Part shown: positions 1 to 8,089 of the stretch, one piece after another
How positions within the stretch are numbered: the first letter of the stretch is position 1
How the letters are laid out: every line of letters starts with the position of its first letter
Assembly (NCBI GenBank): GCA_047495785.1
Contig: JBLDXI010000023.1
Span: 806,001-870,000, forward strand
Direction of reading: 5' to 3'
DNA: 64,000 nt
Origin: Lepidodermella squamata
Taxonomy: Eukaryota > Gastrotricha
The notes under the pieces: model-generated
Told to the model about the DNA's origin: nothing
The model's input: the letters and a program-made list of their open reading frames with translations, nothing else
The model's database searches: none
Position numbers and translations under genes: made by a program

Positions 1-639
1 CCACTTAGAATTATGAGGCATGAAGGTTTTAGAGGATACGGGCCAGTACTCAGCAGATCCGAATACTATTTTGTCTGGCGATTGATTTATAATAATTGAT
101 ACAGCACAACTTTGCTCGTCAAATGGGAATTTCCAGAAGTTCAAATCGCAGTACGTTGCGAATGTTCCCATGAACATGGATTGAAACAGACCCGTAGGTG
201 GTTTAATATAGAAAAATCTTGCGTGATCCGACGAGCCGTCCAAAGCTGATCCCTGAATGCTGTTTCTCAGGGAAACGCTGGGATGCCAGTATAAATTGGG
301 GTCTTCATGATATAGTTCGGATATTTGGGCTGGCCACCATGGTGACGATGCGTTGTAGACCTCTGCAACACAGGGGACTTGCCACTCCAAAACAACAACA
401 CCGATTAGACTGAGATACTCGCCGAGATCGTCGATTTCGAGGAATCTATCCAACTCGAGATAGGCTTTGATTTCGGTGGGGATGTTTTCGAGCTCTTGCG
501 GAGAATTCACTCCTGGGCCTATTCGACAACTTTCAAGCAGAGTTTCGGTGAAGTTTGATGGCGACATCGCTCGTGCAATTCCGGATAGGCAGATAACCAA
601 CGTTAGATTTTGAACAACGAAAGAGCGATTCCTTGCCAT
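1..639 (-). CDS. Cys-loop ligand-gated ion channel subunit, 3' end cut by window edge
   Basis: The minus-strand reading frame is open from an ATG at 639 to the window edge (213 codons). It begins with a hydrophobic signal peptide, then SNFTETLLESCRIG and NSPQELENIP, typical of the largest subfamily in this window. The second array-specific cysteine follows in WQVPC. Further on come the loop-A-like WHPS segment and a complete Cys-loop, C-x13-C with FPFDEQ in the middle. The frame stops being visible just after the segment FMPHNSKW, so the four membrane helices lie outside the window. It is most similar by eye to the genes at 4701-5879 and 31522-32706. No frameshift or stop is seen. Role expected from the family: a plasma-membrane subunit of a pentameric neurotransmitter- or chemical-gated channel. 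Ligand unknown. Confidence 0.85.
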   Translation of the reverse strand, partial: MARNRSFVVQNLTLVICLSGIARAMSPSNFTETLLESCRIGPGVNSPQELENIPTEIKAYLELDRFLEIDDLGEYLSLIGVVVLEWQVPCVAEVYNASSPWWPAQISELYHEDPNLYWHPSVSLRNSIQGSALDGSSDHARFFYIKPPTGLFQSMFMGTFATYCDLNFWKFPFDEQSCAVSIIINQSPDKIVFGSAEYWPVSSKTFMPHNSKW

Positions 640-691
640 TTTGTTAGTGTTGACTTGTTAGTTTTCGAACCGGAAACCACTATAACAGGGA

Positions 692-882
692 TACCGTAAT
701 GATGCAAATACTGACCCGTTTAGTAACCCACCTCATTTATTAACCCAGGCAAATTGATGAGCCAGATACATAACCCTACCCTCATTTAATAACCCGGGTT
801 AAAGCTTAAGGGTTAATAATCCGTATGAGTTAATAATCGCAGTTAATAAAAAGCCCGGGTTAGTATTTGCAGCAATACGGTA
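692..882. mobile_element. MITE-like element with imperfect terminal inverted repeats
   Basis: The left end (TACCGTAATGATGCAAATAC at 692) and the reverse complement of the right end (TACCGTATTGCTGCAAATAC) match over about 27 bp with a few differences. The inside is rich in TTAATAA and AACCC words and has no coding potential. It sits about 50 bp upstream of the start codon of the channel gene at 1-639, so it may overlap its promoter. No clear target-site duplication was found, so the transposon family is not assigned. Confidence 0.55.
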
Positions 883-1028
883 AATGTTTTAGAGTTTATG
901 AGGTTCAAAATATTCCTGAAGAAACTCGAAAGCTCAAAACTCAAATCTAATGTCTACTTAGAGAGATGCTGGAATGTAAACTTTAACTAATGACAATATA
1001 TTATCTACGCGAGTATGTCGTCGGTGGA

Positions 1029-1635
1029 TCAGTGCTTTGGATTTGATTCGATTTTATTTAGATCCTATTTTCACTGATTTAGATTTAAATGATTGACTGA
1101 TTTTGACTTCCGTTAGGAATGCAATAGGAACGATATAGAAATATCGGATACCGCTAAACTAAGATCTTTCCGTCTTTTCTTCCGATAGGAATTTGCTAAA
1201 TAGAGGGGCGATAGAGGCATTGCATGAATTTTCAAAAACCCCAGATTTGAGAAAATCCTGATTTTTCGGGATTCCTTGGGATTTATCGGTGTCAATGGTT
1301 TGATTTGATTGATTTAGTTCTGTAAAAATGGGAAATTGGTTGATTTTGATCGATTCAAGGAGGTCAGTGATTTAAGCCGTAAATCAAATCAAATCTGACG
1401 TTCTGGGTTTTGGACAAGGGATATTAATAAGCCTGAAGGCTGAACAGCCATCGATATCCGATATCACCCGTTCATGGGTGCTATCTGGCGATAAATACCA
1501 GCAGATCAAAACGAATCCCTCACGGTGAATCAAAATCAATCAAATCAAAAGGGCATCCCGCGTAAATCAATTATTATAAATCTAAATCAGCAAAATTAGG
1601 GCCTAAATCAAATCAAATCAAATCCAAAGCACTGA
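1029..1635. repeat. Foldback-type inverted-repeat element
   Basis: The sequence starts with TCAGTGCTTTGGATTTGATT and ends with the reverse complement of the same 20 bases. The arms continue to match imperfectly inward through runs of GATTTGATT and CTGATTTAGATTTA. It is probably a non-autonomous foldback or MITE-type insertion. There is no open reading frame of interest inside. A target-site duplication could not be recognised. Confidence 0.6.
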
Positions 1636-2340
1636 ATCCTACTTTATTTGTAAAACACACTTATCGAACATGAAATAAGGCGTAATAGTAAGAAAACTTG
1701 AAGATTCCATTGCTTTCTAGCGCATTTTAATTGTGTCTGCCGTCATATAGCTTTATCATACATTGTATTGTCTCGGTCGCCAATGAGACAAATATCGACC
1801 GTACTTTCAAACGCGACAGTCAACTATTGAAATCACGAGACTTTCTGTAAAGCATGTAAAATACAAAATTAGATGTTATATATTTACTCATGTGCATTTT
1901 TCTTTTTAATGGTTGCTTCGGTTTACACTAAGCCGTTTTTCTTGACAGCAGTAGATCTACCTCAAAGTGTATGTCAGCGGCGCGAAATTCAATATCCTCT
2001 TAACCACATAAACTTTGTGCTTGGAGCTTTCAAAATCATTTTCAATCACGGAAAAAGTCATCAAAACTTAAAGCATTTTCTGAAACTATGTCAAAATAGG
2101 ACAATTTTTTGTTTCTCAAGTGCCTATACAATTGATAGACAATAAACTTTGGATTTGGAAGAAAATTAAGATATTGAAAATCATCCGGCTTGTACAATGC
2201 CATAAGGGCATTTTTCACAGGGTAAACTTCGTCAAAAGTCAAAAAGTCAATATAGCCACTTGATTTCGATATTCAGTTTTGATACACTGTTTTCTCAGGC
2301 AATGGACATAACTTGTTTTTCGATAGTTTGAGTAAAAAGA
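1636..2340. other. Intergenic stretch, nothing recognised
   Basis: AT-rich sequence. Short open frames on both strands show no family motif. The missing 3' exon of the channel fragment at 3353-3903 was looked for here (M1-M4 helices, DR motif) and not found. Confidence 0.4.
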
Positions 2341-2373
2341 TTAGCGCGTACAGTCGAACTTTTTTATTTCTCG

Positions 2374-2410
2374 AAGACGACGTTTCGGCACAAGCGGGTG
2401 CCATCATCAG
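2374..2410 (-). ncRNA. Hammerhead-ribozyme-like motif of a Penelope-like element
   Basis: Read on the minus strand, the order is CTGATGA, a 5-bp stem (GGCAC/GTGCC) closed by a six-base loop, then CGAAAC and GTCGTC. This is the hammerhead core: CUGAUGA, stem II, GAAA, and a GUC cleavage triplet after a minimal stem III. Hammerhead motifs are known from the terminal repeats of Penelope-like retroelements, and the remnant of such an element lies directly upstream at 2703-2910. A convincing helix I was not seen, so activity is doubtful. Confidence 0.5.
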
Positions 2411-2468
2411 GTCATATATAAGGAAACAAAAATCTAAACAAAGATAGTATAGTTAAAGGCTACAACAA

Positions 2469-2678
2469 TTTTTTTTTTTTTTTTTTTTTTTATTTACCGA
2501 ATATTTTTAGCTATAATCACAAATTAAGGCCTAGGGAGTTCATCTGCAGTTTAAAAAAGTTGATGTCGGTGTTTTCGGGGAAACATCTGGCCGGAAGGCT
2601 ATTCCATCTTGTGAAGATCTCATTGAGTCGTTGTAGTGGCTCAATCTCCGTACTCCAATGAGATAGGGTTAATCAGTG
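2469..2678 (-). mobile_element. 5'-truncated LINE (non-LTR retrotransposon) tail with 15-bp target-site duplication
   Basis: The insertion begins on the plus strand with 23 T residues (a poly-A tail on the minus strand). It is flanked by the identical 15-mer TAAAGGCTACAACAA at 2454-2468 and 2679-2693, a good target-site duplication. On the minus strand the last codons read FTRWNSLPARCF then FFKLQMNSL and a stop. This is the usual C-terminus of jockey/CR1-type reverse transcriptase ORFs (WNSLP...FK..L). Only the last roughly 200 bp are present, so it is a dead-on-arrival copy. It interrupts the Penelope-like remnant. Confidence 0.85.
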
Positions 2679-2702
2679 TAAAGGCTACAACAAGGAAAAC
2701 GA

Positions 2703-2910
2703 CTAGATAAATAGTTTAGCTTTGATAGAGTCCTTTTGCTTATTCAGGTTAGGCTTAATAGATTTGATGAAAAGCATCTCGAATAGTAGGCATGCCCATT
2801 TGGTGCGACACTTTTTGAGGATGGTGAAGTTTCTGTGCAAGGTGGAAACATCTGCTCCATGACTCTTGACGTGCTCATTGAGAGGGCCTTTCTTGCAAAG
2901 TGCTTTCTTG
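2703..2910 (-). pseudogene. Penelope-like element, C-terminal GIY-YIG endonuclease fragment
   Basis: The minus-strand frame ends with RTKWACLLFEMLFIKSIKPN followed by LNKQKDSIKAKLF and a stop. This is the end of the GIY-YIG endonuclease domain attached to Penelope-like reverse transcriptases; the E in FEMLFI corresponds to the conserved catalytic glutamate. The reverse transcriptase and the GIY and YIG strands are absent, so this is a remnant. Upstream the frame runs into the right arm of an inverted repeat (2911-2976), which shows where the element was truncated or rearranged. Downstream lies the hammerhead-like motif. Confidence 0.75.
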
Positions 2911-2976
2911 AAAGTGTCGCACCAAATGGGCATGCCTACTATTCGAGATGCTTTTCATCAAATCTATTAAGCCTAA
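2749..2976. repeat. Perfect 66-bp inverted repeat around the GIY-YIG fragment
   Basis: Bases 2749-2814 are the exact reverse complement of 2911-2976, separated by 96 bp. The arms carry the final part of the GIY-YIG coding sequence. Part of the Penelope-like element is therefore present in both orientations. Inverted 5'-truncated copies are a known outcome of Penelope-like integration. The perfect identity suggests a recent event. Confidence 0.9.
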
Positions 2977-3157
2977 AGTTCGGAGGGCGAGACGCGAGAC
3001 CTAGACCGGAATCTGAGGGAGAGGAGGGAGGGGGAGGGGGATTTCCCAGAGACCAAAGGTATCTCGAACTAGTCTGAGAACATAATTTAGAAATTTCTCC
3101 TCCCCCTAAAATAATGCGGGTTGACTCAATCAAAAAGCAAAGCCTTTAAATGGAAAA

Positions 3158-3339
3158 CAGTGTAGAAGATGGACATTTTGCCGAAAGGGGGATATAGGTA
3201 AGGGTCCCCCCTTACATCTCTCAAGTTTCCGTAGGGGCCAGGGAAAAAATCGTAAGGGTCCCCCCTGTGGTTAGGCTTCGAGCCCGAGGGCTCGAAGCAG
3301 GGACAATCCCCCCCGTCCCCCCCGCCATCTTCGACACTG
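3158..3339. mobile_element. hAT-like MITE with perfect 8-bp target-site duplication
   Basis: Terminal inverted repeats are CAGTGTAGAAGATGG at the left and CCATCTTCGACACTG at the right. The identical 8-mer ATGGAAAA flanks both sides (3150-3157 and 3340-3347). CAG ends and an 8-bp duplication fit the hAT superfamily. The inside has C- and G-runs and no coding capacity. The insertion site is five bases inside the intron that follows the channel exon ending at 3353. Confidence 0.85.
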
Positions 3340-3352
3340 ATGGAAAACTTAC

Positions 3353-3903
3353 TGATCGAATGGAAAATAAGTCATATCCAAATCACATCTTGTATCAAAC
3401 GAGCCGTAGTAGGAAAACGTGAAAAGACCTTCATCCGCCACATTGATTTCCAGTGATTTGGAAATCGTGTCGCTCGTCAAAACCTTGTCATACATCGCAT
3501 TGCCATGTGTTAAAACCGGTCGCCAATAGTTAGAAGGCTCTTCCCTCGACAACACTTTCACACGAGGCGGCCAGTAATTGAAATCGTCTGGAATTTCTGA
3601 GATGTTTCGATACAAATTACTCACGCAAGGAACTGTCCAAGTTAGAGTGAACATGGCGTCGTACGTGAAATACTCGGCTACGTCGTCCATTTTAGCGAAT
3701 AATATCGGCCGCATCAACAGTGAAATGTTAGTCGGCACGTCGTCGAAGTCAGTTGGTGAGTTCACATTAGGATCAACGTGGCAGTTGCTCAGTATGGTCT
3801 CCGTAGGCTTGAACTTCCTCAGATATACATTGCTGTCGCTGCAGAGCCCTTCTACAGTCAGGAAAACTAAGATGAAAAACAGCATTTTTCTGTGAAATGT
3901 CAT
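3353..3903 (-). pseudogene. Cys-loop channel subunit, 5' exon only
   Basis: The frame starts at an ATG at 3903 with a signal peptide, then CHVDPNVNSPTD, the second family cysteine in WTVPCV, a WRP loop-A segment and the first cysteine of the Cys-loop in RCDLDMTYFPFD. It ends at a consensus donor (CA|GTAAGT, phase 2). The intact two-exon gene at 46668-47937 has an intron in the same place and phase, directly after FPFD. No second exon encoding the membrane helices is found in the next 2.7 kb, which is filled with mobile elements. The copy is therefore probably dead by 3' truncation. A distant 3' exon across a long intron is possible. Confidence 0.7.
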
Positions 3904-4700
3904 TTTTGAGACAATGATTGAGGCAGATATCGCCTGCCCACCTATACGGGACGAGATTTTTATTTTTTCAATATCCTTGATACCAGGTCGATACGCTTGG
4001 CAAATATATATACGTGCGCGATTGCACCGTTAAGGACATATGTTGTCCGTCAATTTGAAAACGTTGGAGAAAGTTTCTCTATAAGAGTTGTTCCTCATGA
4101 CGAGATACTTTGTGGACATCTTATCTCCATCCTCCATCAGTGTCTTTTTTGAAGTTTTATTCCGTACTTACAATTACAAAATGTAACACCTGTGATTGTT
4201 GGGGTTTCCCGTAACCTGTGTAAGGAACTTTTCTATTCACCCATTACACAATTAGTTGCTCGGCTCATTCCAACTGCCAACAACACGACGCAGTGAATAT
4301 TTCCTCACTTCTGGCTAGCAGTTCGCCTGAACTCAATCCCTGAGTTCCAGTTACATCCCTTGTTCGCTAGAAATAGGAATAAGCCCTGCTTGCGAACTGT
4401 CCCACTGTATTATGCATAAAAAGTACTCTATGTATCGAATTTTGTCGATAAATTCAGAGACACACAAGATTCAAAATCACCTCGACGCAAAAAGAACACG
4501 TGTCATTCGGGTCATTCAGATTAGCAGCATGCTCATAATTTAGGACGGCTTACGTTTACTGGCAGAAGTTTGTCATATATATATTTTTACTATACCCAAA
4601 ATATTCGTTACATTTAGCGTTATATATTTTTACTATACCCAAAATATTCGTTACATTTAGCATCAGCAAAATCGGAATATAAGATCATCATTCGATACAT
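3904..4700. other. Intergenic region with a short tandem duplication
   Basis: No gene was recognised between the two channel copies. A 41-bp unit beginning TATATATTTTTACTATACCC is present twice, at 4578-4618 and 4621-4661, with only two bases between the copies. It lies just downstream of the channel gene at 4701-5879 and may fall in its 3' UTR. Confidence 0.7.
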
Positions 4701-5879
4701 TCAATCTTGCTGAAAAAGTCCCACGCTAACAACATTCAAAGCTATTTGCGTGATAATAGAACTGATTGCAAATAACATTTCCAAAGTTGTTTGCAAAGTG
4801 ATTTTGCTACCAAAAAAGCATCGACTCAGGCTAACGCTTAAATTATTCGTCAGAAAGCAAATTAAAGCCGAATAAATAACAATGCACATGCCGAAAACAG
4901 TTTGACAAAACACGTAATATGAAGCTATAACCCTGCTAGGTGTTTTAGGTAAGTTTTGTAGAACTGAATCCTGAATCACAAAAATAGCCAACATAACAGT
5001 GCAAGCAAAGCATGACCTATCAGGCATTTCTGGAGGAATGAAAAGAGCGCTTAGTGTTAGCAAACTCAGAATAAGACCAGGGCCGAAACAATTCAATAGG
5101 TAATAATCGGCCTTTCGCTTAAATTTCATCTGAAATGAGACTTGAATGATGGATGGGTCATTCTGTACAATATCGCCGAAGCCCAAAGCGGAGGCATTGT
5201 ACAAAGCTGTCCACCTATCCATTAGCTGCCAATTCGAATTTTTGGGCATGAATGTGTTCGAAAATGCTGCCCAGTACTCAGCTGATCCAAAGACTATTTT
5301 ATTCGGCGTTTGATTTGTAATAAGGGATACAGCGCACGTTTGTTCGTCAAATGGGAATTTCCAGAAGTTCAAATCGCAGTAGGTCGCGAACGTTCCCATG
5401 AACGTGCTTTGAAAAATACCGTTGCTGACATTAACAACGAAATTTTTCGTGTGGTCCGAAGAATCGTCCAAAGCTGATCCCTGAATGCTGTTTCTCAGCA
5501 CAACGCGAGGATGCCAGTATAATTTTGGGTCTTCTTGCTGGAGATCAGATATCTGGGCAGGCCACCAATATGAAGACGCGTTGTAGACTTCAGCAACACA
5601 TGGGACTTGCCATTCCAAGCCAACAACGCCGATGAAGCTATAGTATTCGCCAACGTCATTGATTTCGAGGAATCTATCTAACTGTAACCAGACTTTGATA
5701 TTGGTCGGCGTATTTTCGAGCTCTCGTGGAGAATTCACTCGTGGGCCTAATCGACAACTTTCAAGCAAAGTTTCGGTGAAGTTTGAGGGTGTAATCGCTC
5801 GTGCACCTCCAGATAGGTAGGTAGCCATGATGAACGCAAGCGCGAGACGATGAACAATGGAATTTCGTTTCCTTTTCAT
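4701..5879 (-). CDS. Cys-loop ligand-gated ion channel subunit, intronless, 392 aa
   Basis: A single uninterrupted frame. Residues 1-28 are a basic then hydrophobic signal peptide. The array motif with C42 and NSPRE is followed by C94 in WQVPC. The loop-A segment is YWHPRVVLRN. The Cys-loop is C168 to C182 with FPFDEQ. M1 runs about 259-282, M2 about 288-308 (DRSCFACTVMLAIF, leucine at the 9' gate position), M3 about 318-343 and M4 about 367-389, with only about 25 residues between M3 and M4. There is no loop-C double cysteine and no GSWTY loop-B motif. This is a complete member of the SNFTETLL subfamily. Its family acts as a pentameric cell-surface channel; the ligand cannot be told. N-glycosylation sites (NFT, NAS) are present. 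Confidence 0.92.
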   Translation of the reverse strand: MKRKRNSIVHRLALAFIMATYLSGGARAITPSNFTETLLESCRLGPRVNSPRELENTPTNIKVWLQLDRFLEINDVGEYYSFIGVVGLEWQVPCVAEVYNASSYWWPAQISDLQQEDPKLYWHPRVVLRNSIQGSALDDSSDHTKNFVVNVSNGIFQSTFMGTFATYCDLNFWKFPFDEQTCAVSLITNQTPNKIVFGSAEYWAAFSNTFMPKNSNWQLMDRWTALYNASALGFGDIVQNDPSIIQVSFQMKFKRKADYYLLNCFGPGLILSLLTLSALFIPPEMPDRSCFACTVMLAIFVIQDSVLQNLPKTPSRVIASYYVFCQTVFGMCIVIYSALICFLTNNLSVSLSRCFFGSKITLQTTLEMLFAISSIITQIALNVVSVGLFQQD

Positions 5880-6259
5880 TTTTGTTTTGTTTTGTTACTA
5901 CTAAAAACCACTATAAATTTTAGTATATTGGTATTCTCCTCTCCTTTACAGAAGCTCGAAATTTTACAATCGATTTCTATGGGGAGAGGCGCTTGAATGC
6001 CAACTTTTATCAGCGATATAGATTTCGATATTCCGGAAGTTCGCGAGTCGTGTTCGCTGGCCTTGTAGATCAGCAGCATACATAGCGGTAATTGGTTACT
6101 GATCAATATTCGAGCAAAAACTGTCGGAGATTTCAAAGCTATTCTGGTGCCATTGATCAGAGACTCTGAATGAATCAGTCATTCATAAATGAAAGAGATG
6201 ATATTCACGAAAAATTGATGATATACCTAACTGCCCGCATTGTCAGGCCTGTTCCTTTA
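5880..6259 (-). promoter_or_regulatory. 5' flank of the channel gene at 4701-5879
   Basis: About 250 bp upstream of the start codon is related to the flanks of other members of this subfamily (near 13224-13460 and 31140-31390): the words CTCC near a mid flank, ATCGAT, and a ...TTGGTTACTGATCAATATTCGAGCAAAAA block recur in order. The shared flank implies that promoter and gene were duplicated together. A clear TATA box is less obvious here than in the other two copies. Confidence 0.45.
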
Positions 6260-7331
6260 TTAACCCTCTTTGACCAGCAGTAACACCGGTGTTACAGTTT
6301 ACAAACAAAATTGCAGCTAGATGAATTCAAGGCCAAAATTTATGCCCTTTCACAGAAATAATGCTGATTATATACACAATCGATTGAAAAAAAGTTGGCA
6401 GACATATGATGTATAGCCAATGTGTAGTACAATCGCAAAAATGACACCCTAATAAAAAAACAAAAAATGATGTGGGAGCAATTTTTACTGCATGGTCCTT
6501 CTCAGTACGGATGTACTGGTGTTGTGATCGTAATTTTTGTAGATTATATATGCGTCGAACATAATGTTAGCCTTCATCCGATGCCAAAATTCGCTTCCTA
6601 CACATATTGGTGTTGTTTTTTACAAAATGTAACACCCGTATTACTATAGGCTCAAATCGGTCCAAGTAATTAATCGATAATTTATTGCGTCAGCGGTCGG
6701 GTTGTGCTCATTTACGCATCGCAAAGTGGCAAATAGGCTTTCTACGTATTGGGGAATCGTTTTCTTACTTCGAATCAGTTAAAAATCGATTAAAACACAT
6801 AATGGGACCTAGAAGTCGGAACCTTTCACCAATATTTTTCTGTAATTACTTAATTCTTTAATTCTCAGGTTTCTTTAATTTTTCCTGGCAAGTGGCATAG
6901 TTAATCATCATTACATAGCTATTTAAAACTCTTTAGACCTTAATATCTTGAATCGCCACTCATTTCAGGCCTTCAGACCTCATTATCAAAGGTCCAGGTC
7001 CAAGTCTCAACGTCATTACTTGCATTGACTTGTTGGTCATAAGCCTCGAAATGCTACGCTGGCAAAAACTGATGTTGTGAAGAGTTCGTGAAGAGTTTCT
7101 GATAATTTTAAGAGAGAAATAGGGAATAAATAAAAAAATCCCGGCCCCCAGGTATAAGGCGGACATCCGCCCATTGTAACACCGGTGTTACATTACGTAA
7201 CTTGTTAATGGTGATGTATTCTTGAAAACGGATTTCGGATTCATGATCTACGCATCAAAGTTAGTAAGAAGTTAGAATAATTTTCCCGGAGAGATATCTA
7301 TATGCCGGTCAAAGAAGGTTGAAGGCGTTAA
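6260..7331. mobile_element. Possible piggyBac-like non-autonomous element bounded by TTAA
   Basis: TTAA at 6260-6263 is followed by CCCTCTTTGACC, and TTAA at 7328-7331 is preceded by GGTCAAAGAAGGTT. The two ends are therefore related as imperfect inverted repeats next to the TTAA target typical of piggyBac. The 16-bp palindrome GTAACACCGGTGTTAC occurs near both ends (6280-6295 and 7176-7191) and could be a subterminal transposase site. The interior has no recognisable transposase. The right end carries about ten extra bases between TTAA and the shared core, which weakens the call. Confidence 0.45.
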
Positions 7332-7379
7332 ATGGTATACAGTGGAGCAACTCATTGATAATTCTAAATTTCTTTCGAG

Positions 7380-7874
7380 TTAAAAGCCTCCTACGACTGA
7401 CTCAGTGGTATCACTGCCCCTATATTTGTTCTCGATCAATCTAAACCAGCATAATGTTATTGATCGGCTCCCGCCATCTTTAACTGATATCAGCCAGCCA
7501 TTGGATATTTGCATACCTGACGTTATGACTTTGAGACAATGACAAGGATGTTTTTTTTTAATTATCTCTTTGCGACAATAGTTCAACACAACGCGTCTTG
7601 TCAGCAACGCGTTCACATTTCGTATCCAGGACAGAAATGTGTTAACGTCTCTTTGTGAGCGTAAACAACGATAAGACGCATTGTGTCGTTGCAGACAGTA
7701 CATCAACTGCACGAAGTGGAAATGTGTGTCTGCGAGTGTCCTGTAGATTTGCAGAGTGCCGCCAGTTTGCAGACGCCTCCAGTCTTTGGAGTTTCGTTTA
7801 ATATACTGCAAATTCCCCGCGGCATCTATCACCGCAACTAGTGATTTGGCTGACCTAAATTCAATCCCTTGCAA
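7380..7874 (-). CDS. Hypothetical 164-aa open frame, not recognised
   Basis: An open frame with ATG at 7874 encodes a basic protein with scattered cysteine and histidine residues and no signal peptide or membrane helix. No domain is recognised. It begins about 50 bp from the edge of the possible piggyBac-like element and lies downstream of the nuclear receptor gene on the same strand. It could be a degraded transposon frame or a chance frame. Support is its length alone. Confidence 0.2.
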   Translation of the reverse strand: MQGIEFRSAKSLVAVIDAAGNLQYIKRNSKDWRRLQTGGTLQIYRTLADTHFHFVQLMYCLQRHNASYRCLRSQRDVNTFLSWIRNVNALLTRRVVLNYCRKEIIKKKHPCHCLKVITSGMQISNGWLISVKDGGSRSITLCWFRLIENKYRGSDTTESVVGGF

Positions 7875-8089
7875 CCCAAATAAACAACACGTGACTTGTT
7901 AAGTTTTATTAAGACTTCAACAAAAGTTAGGTATTATCCCCCGAAGAAATGGAAGATTTGAGCGTGCGATGGTTTGTTTAAAGCATTTCTTCGTTGGCTT
8001 AGTCCCAGAAATAAAAAGCGATGTTAACTAAATCATATATAATATGGTTAAATGATCACAGCCGTAATACAGTTTTATGCCTTTCAATT

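Noticed and set aside
5876-6136. 86-residue frame ending at the start codon of the channel gene at 4701-5879
   Set aside because: It lies in the promoter flank that is conserved between paralogs as DNA, with no conservation of the frame and no motif.
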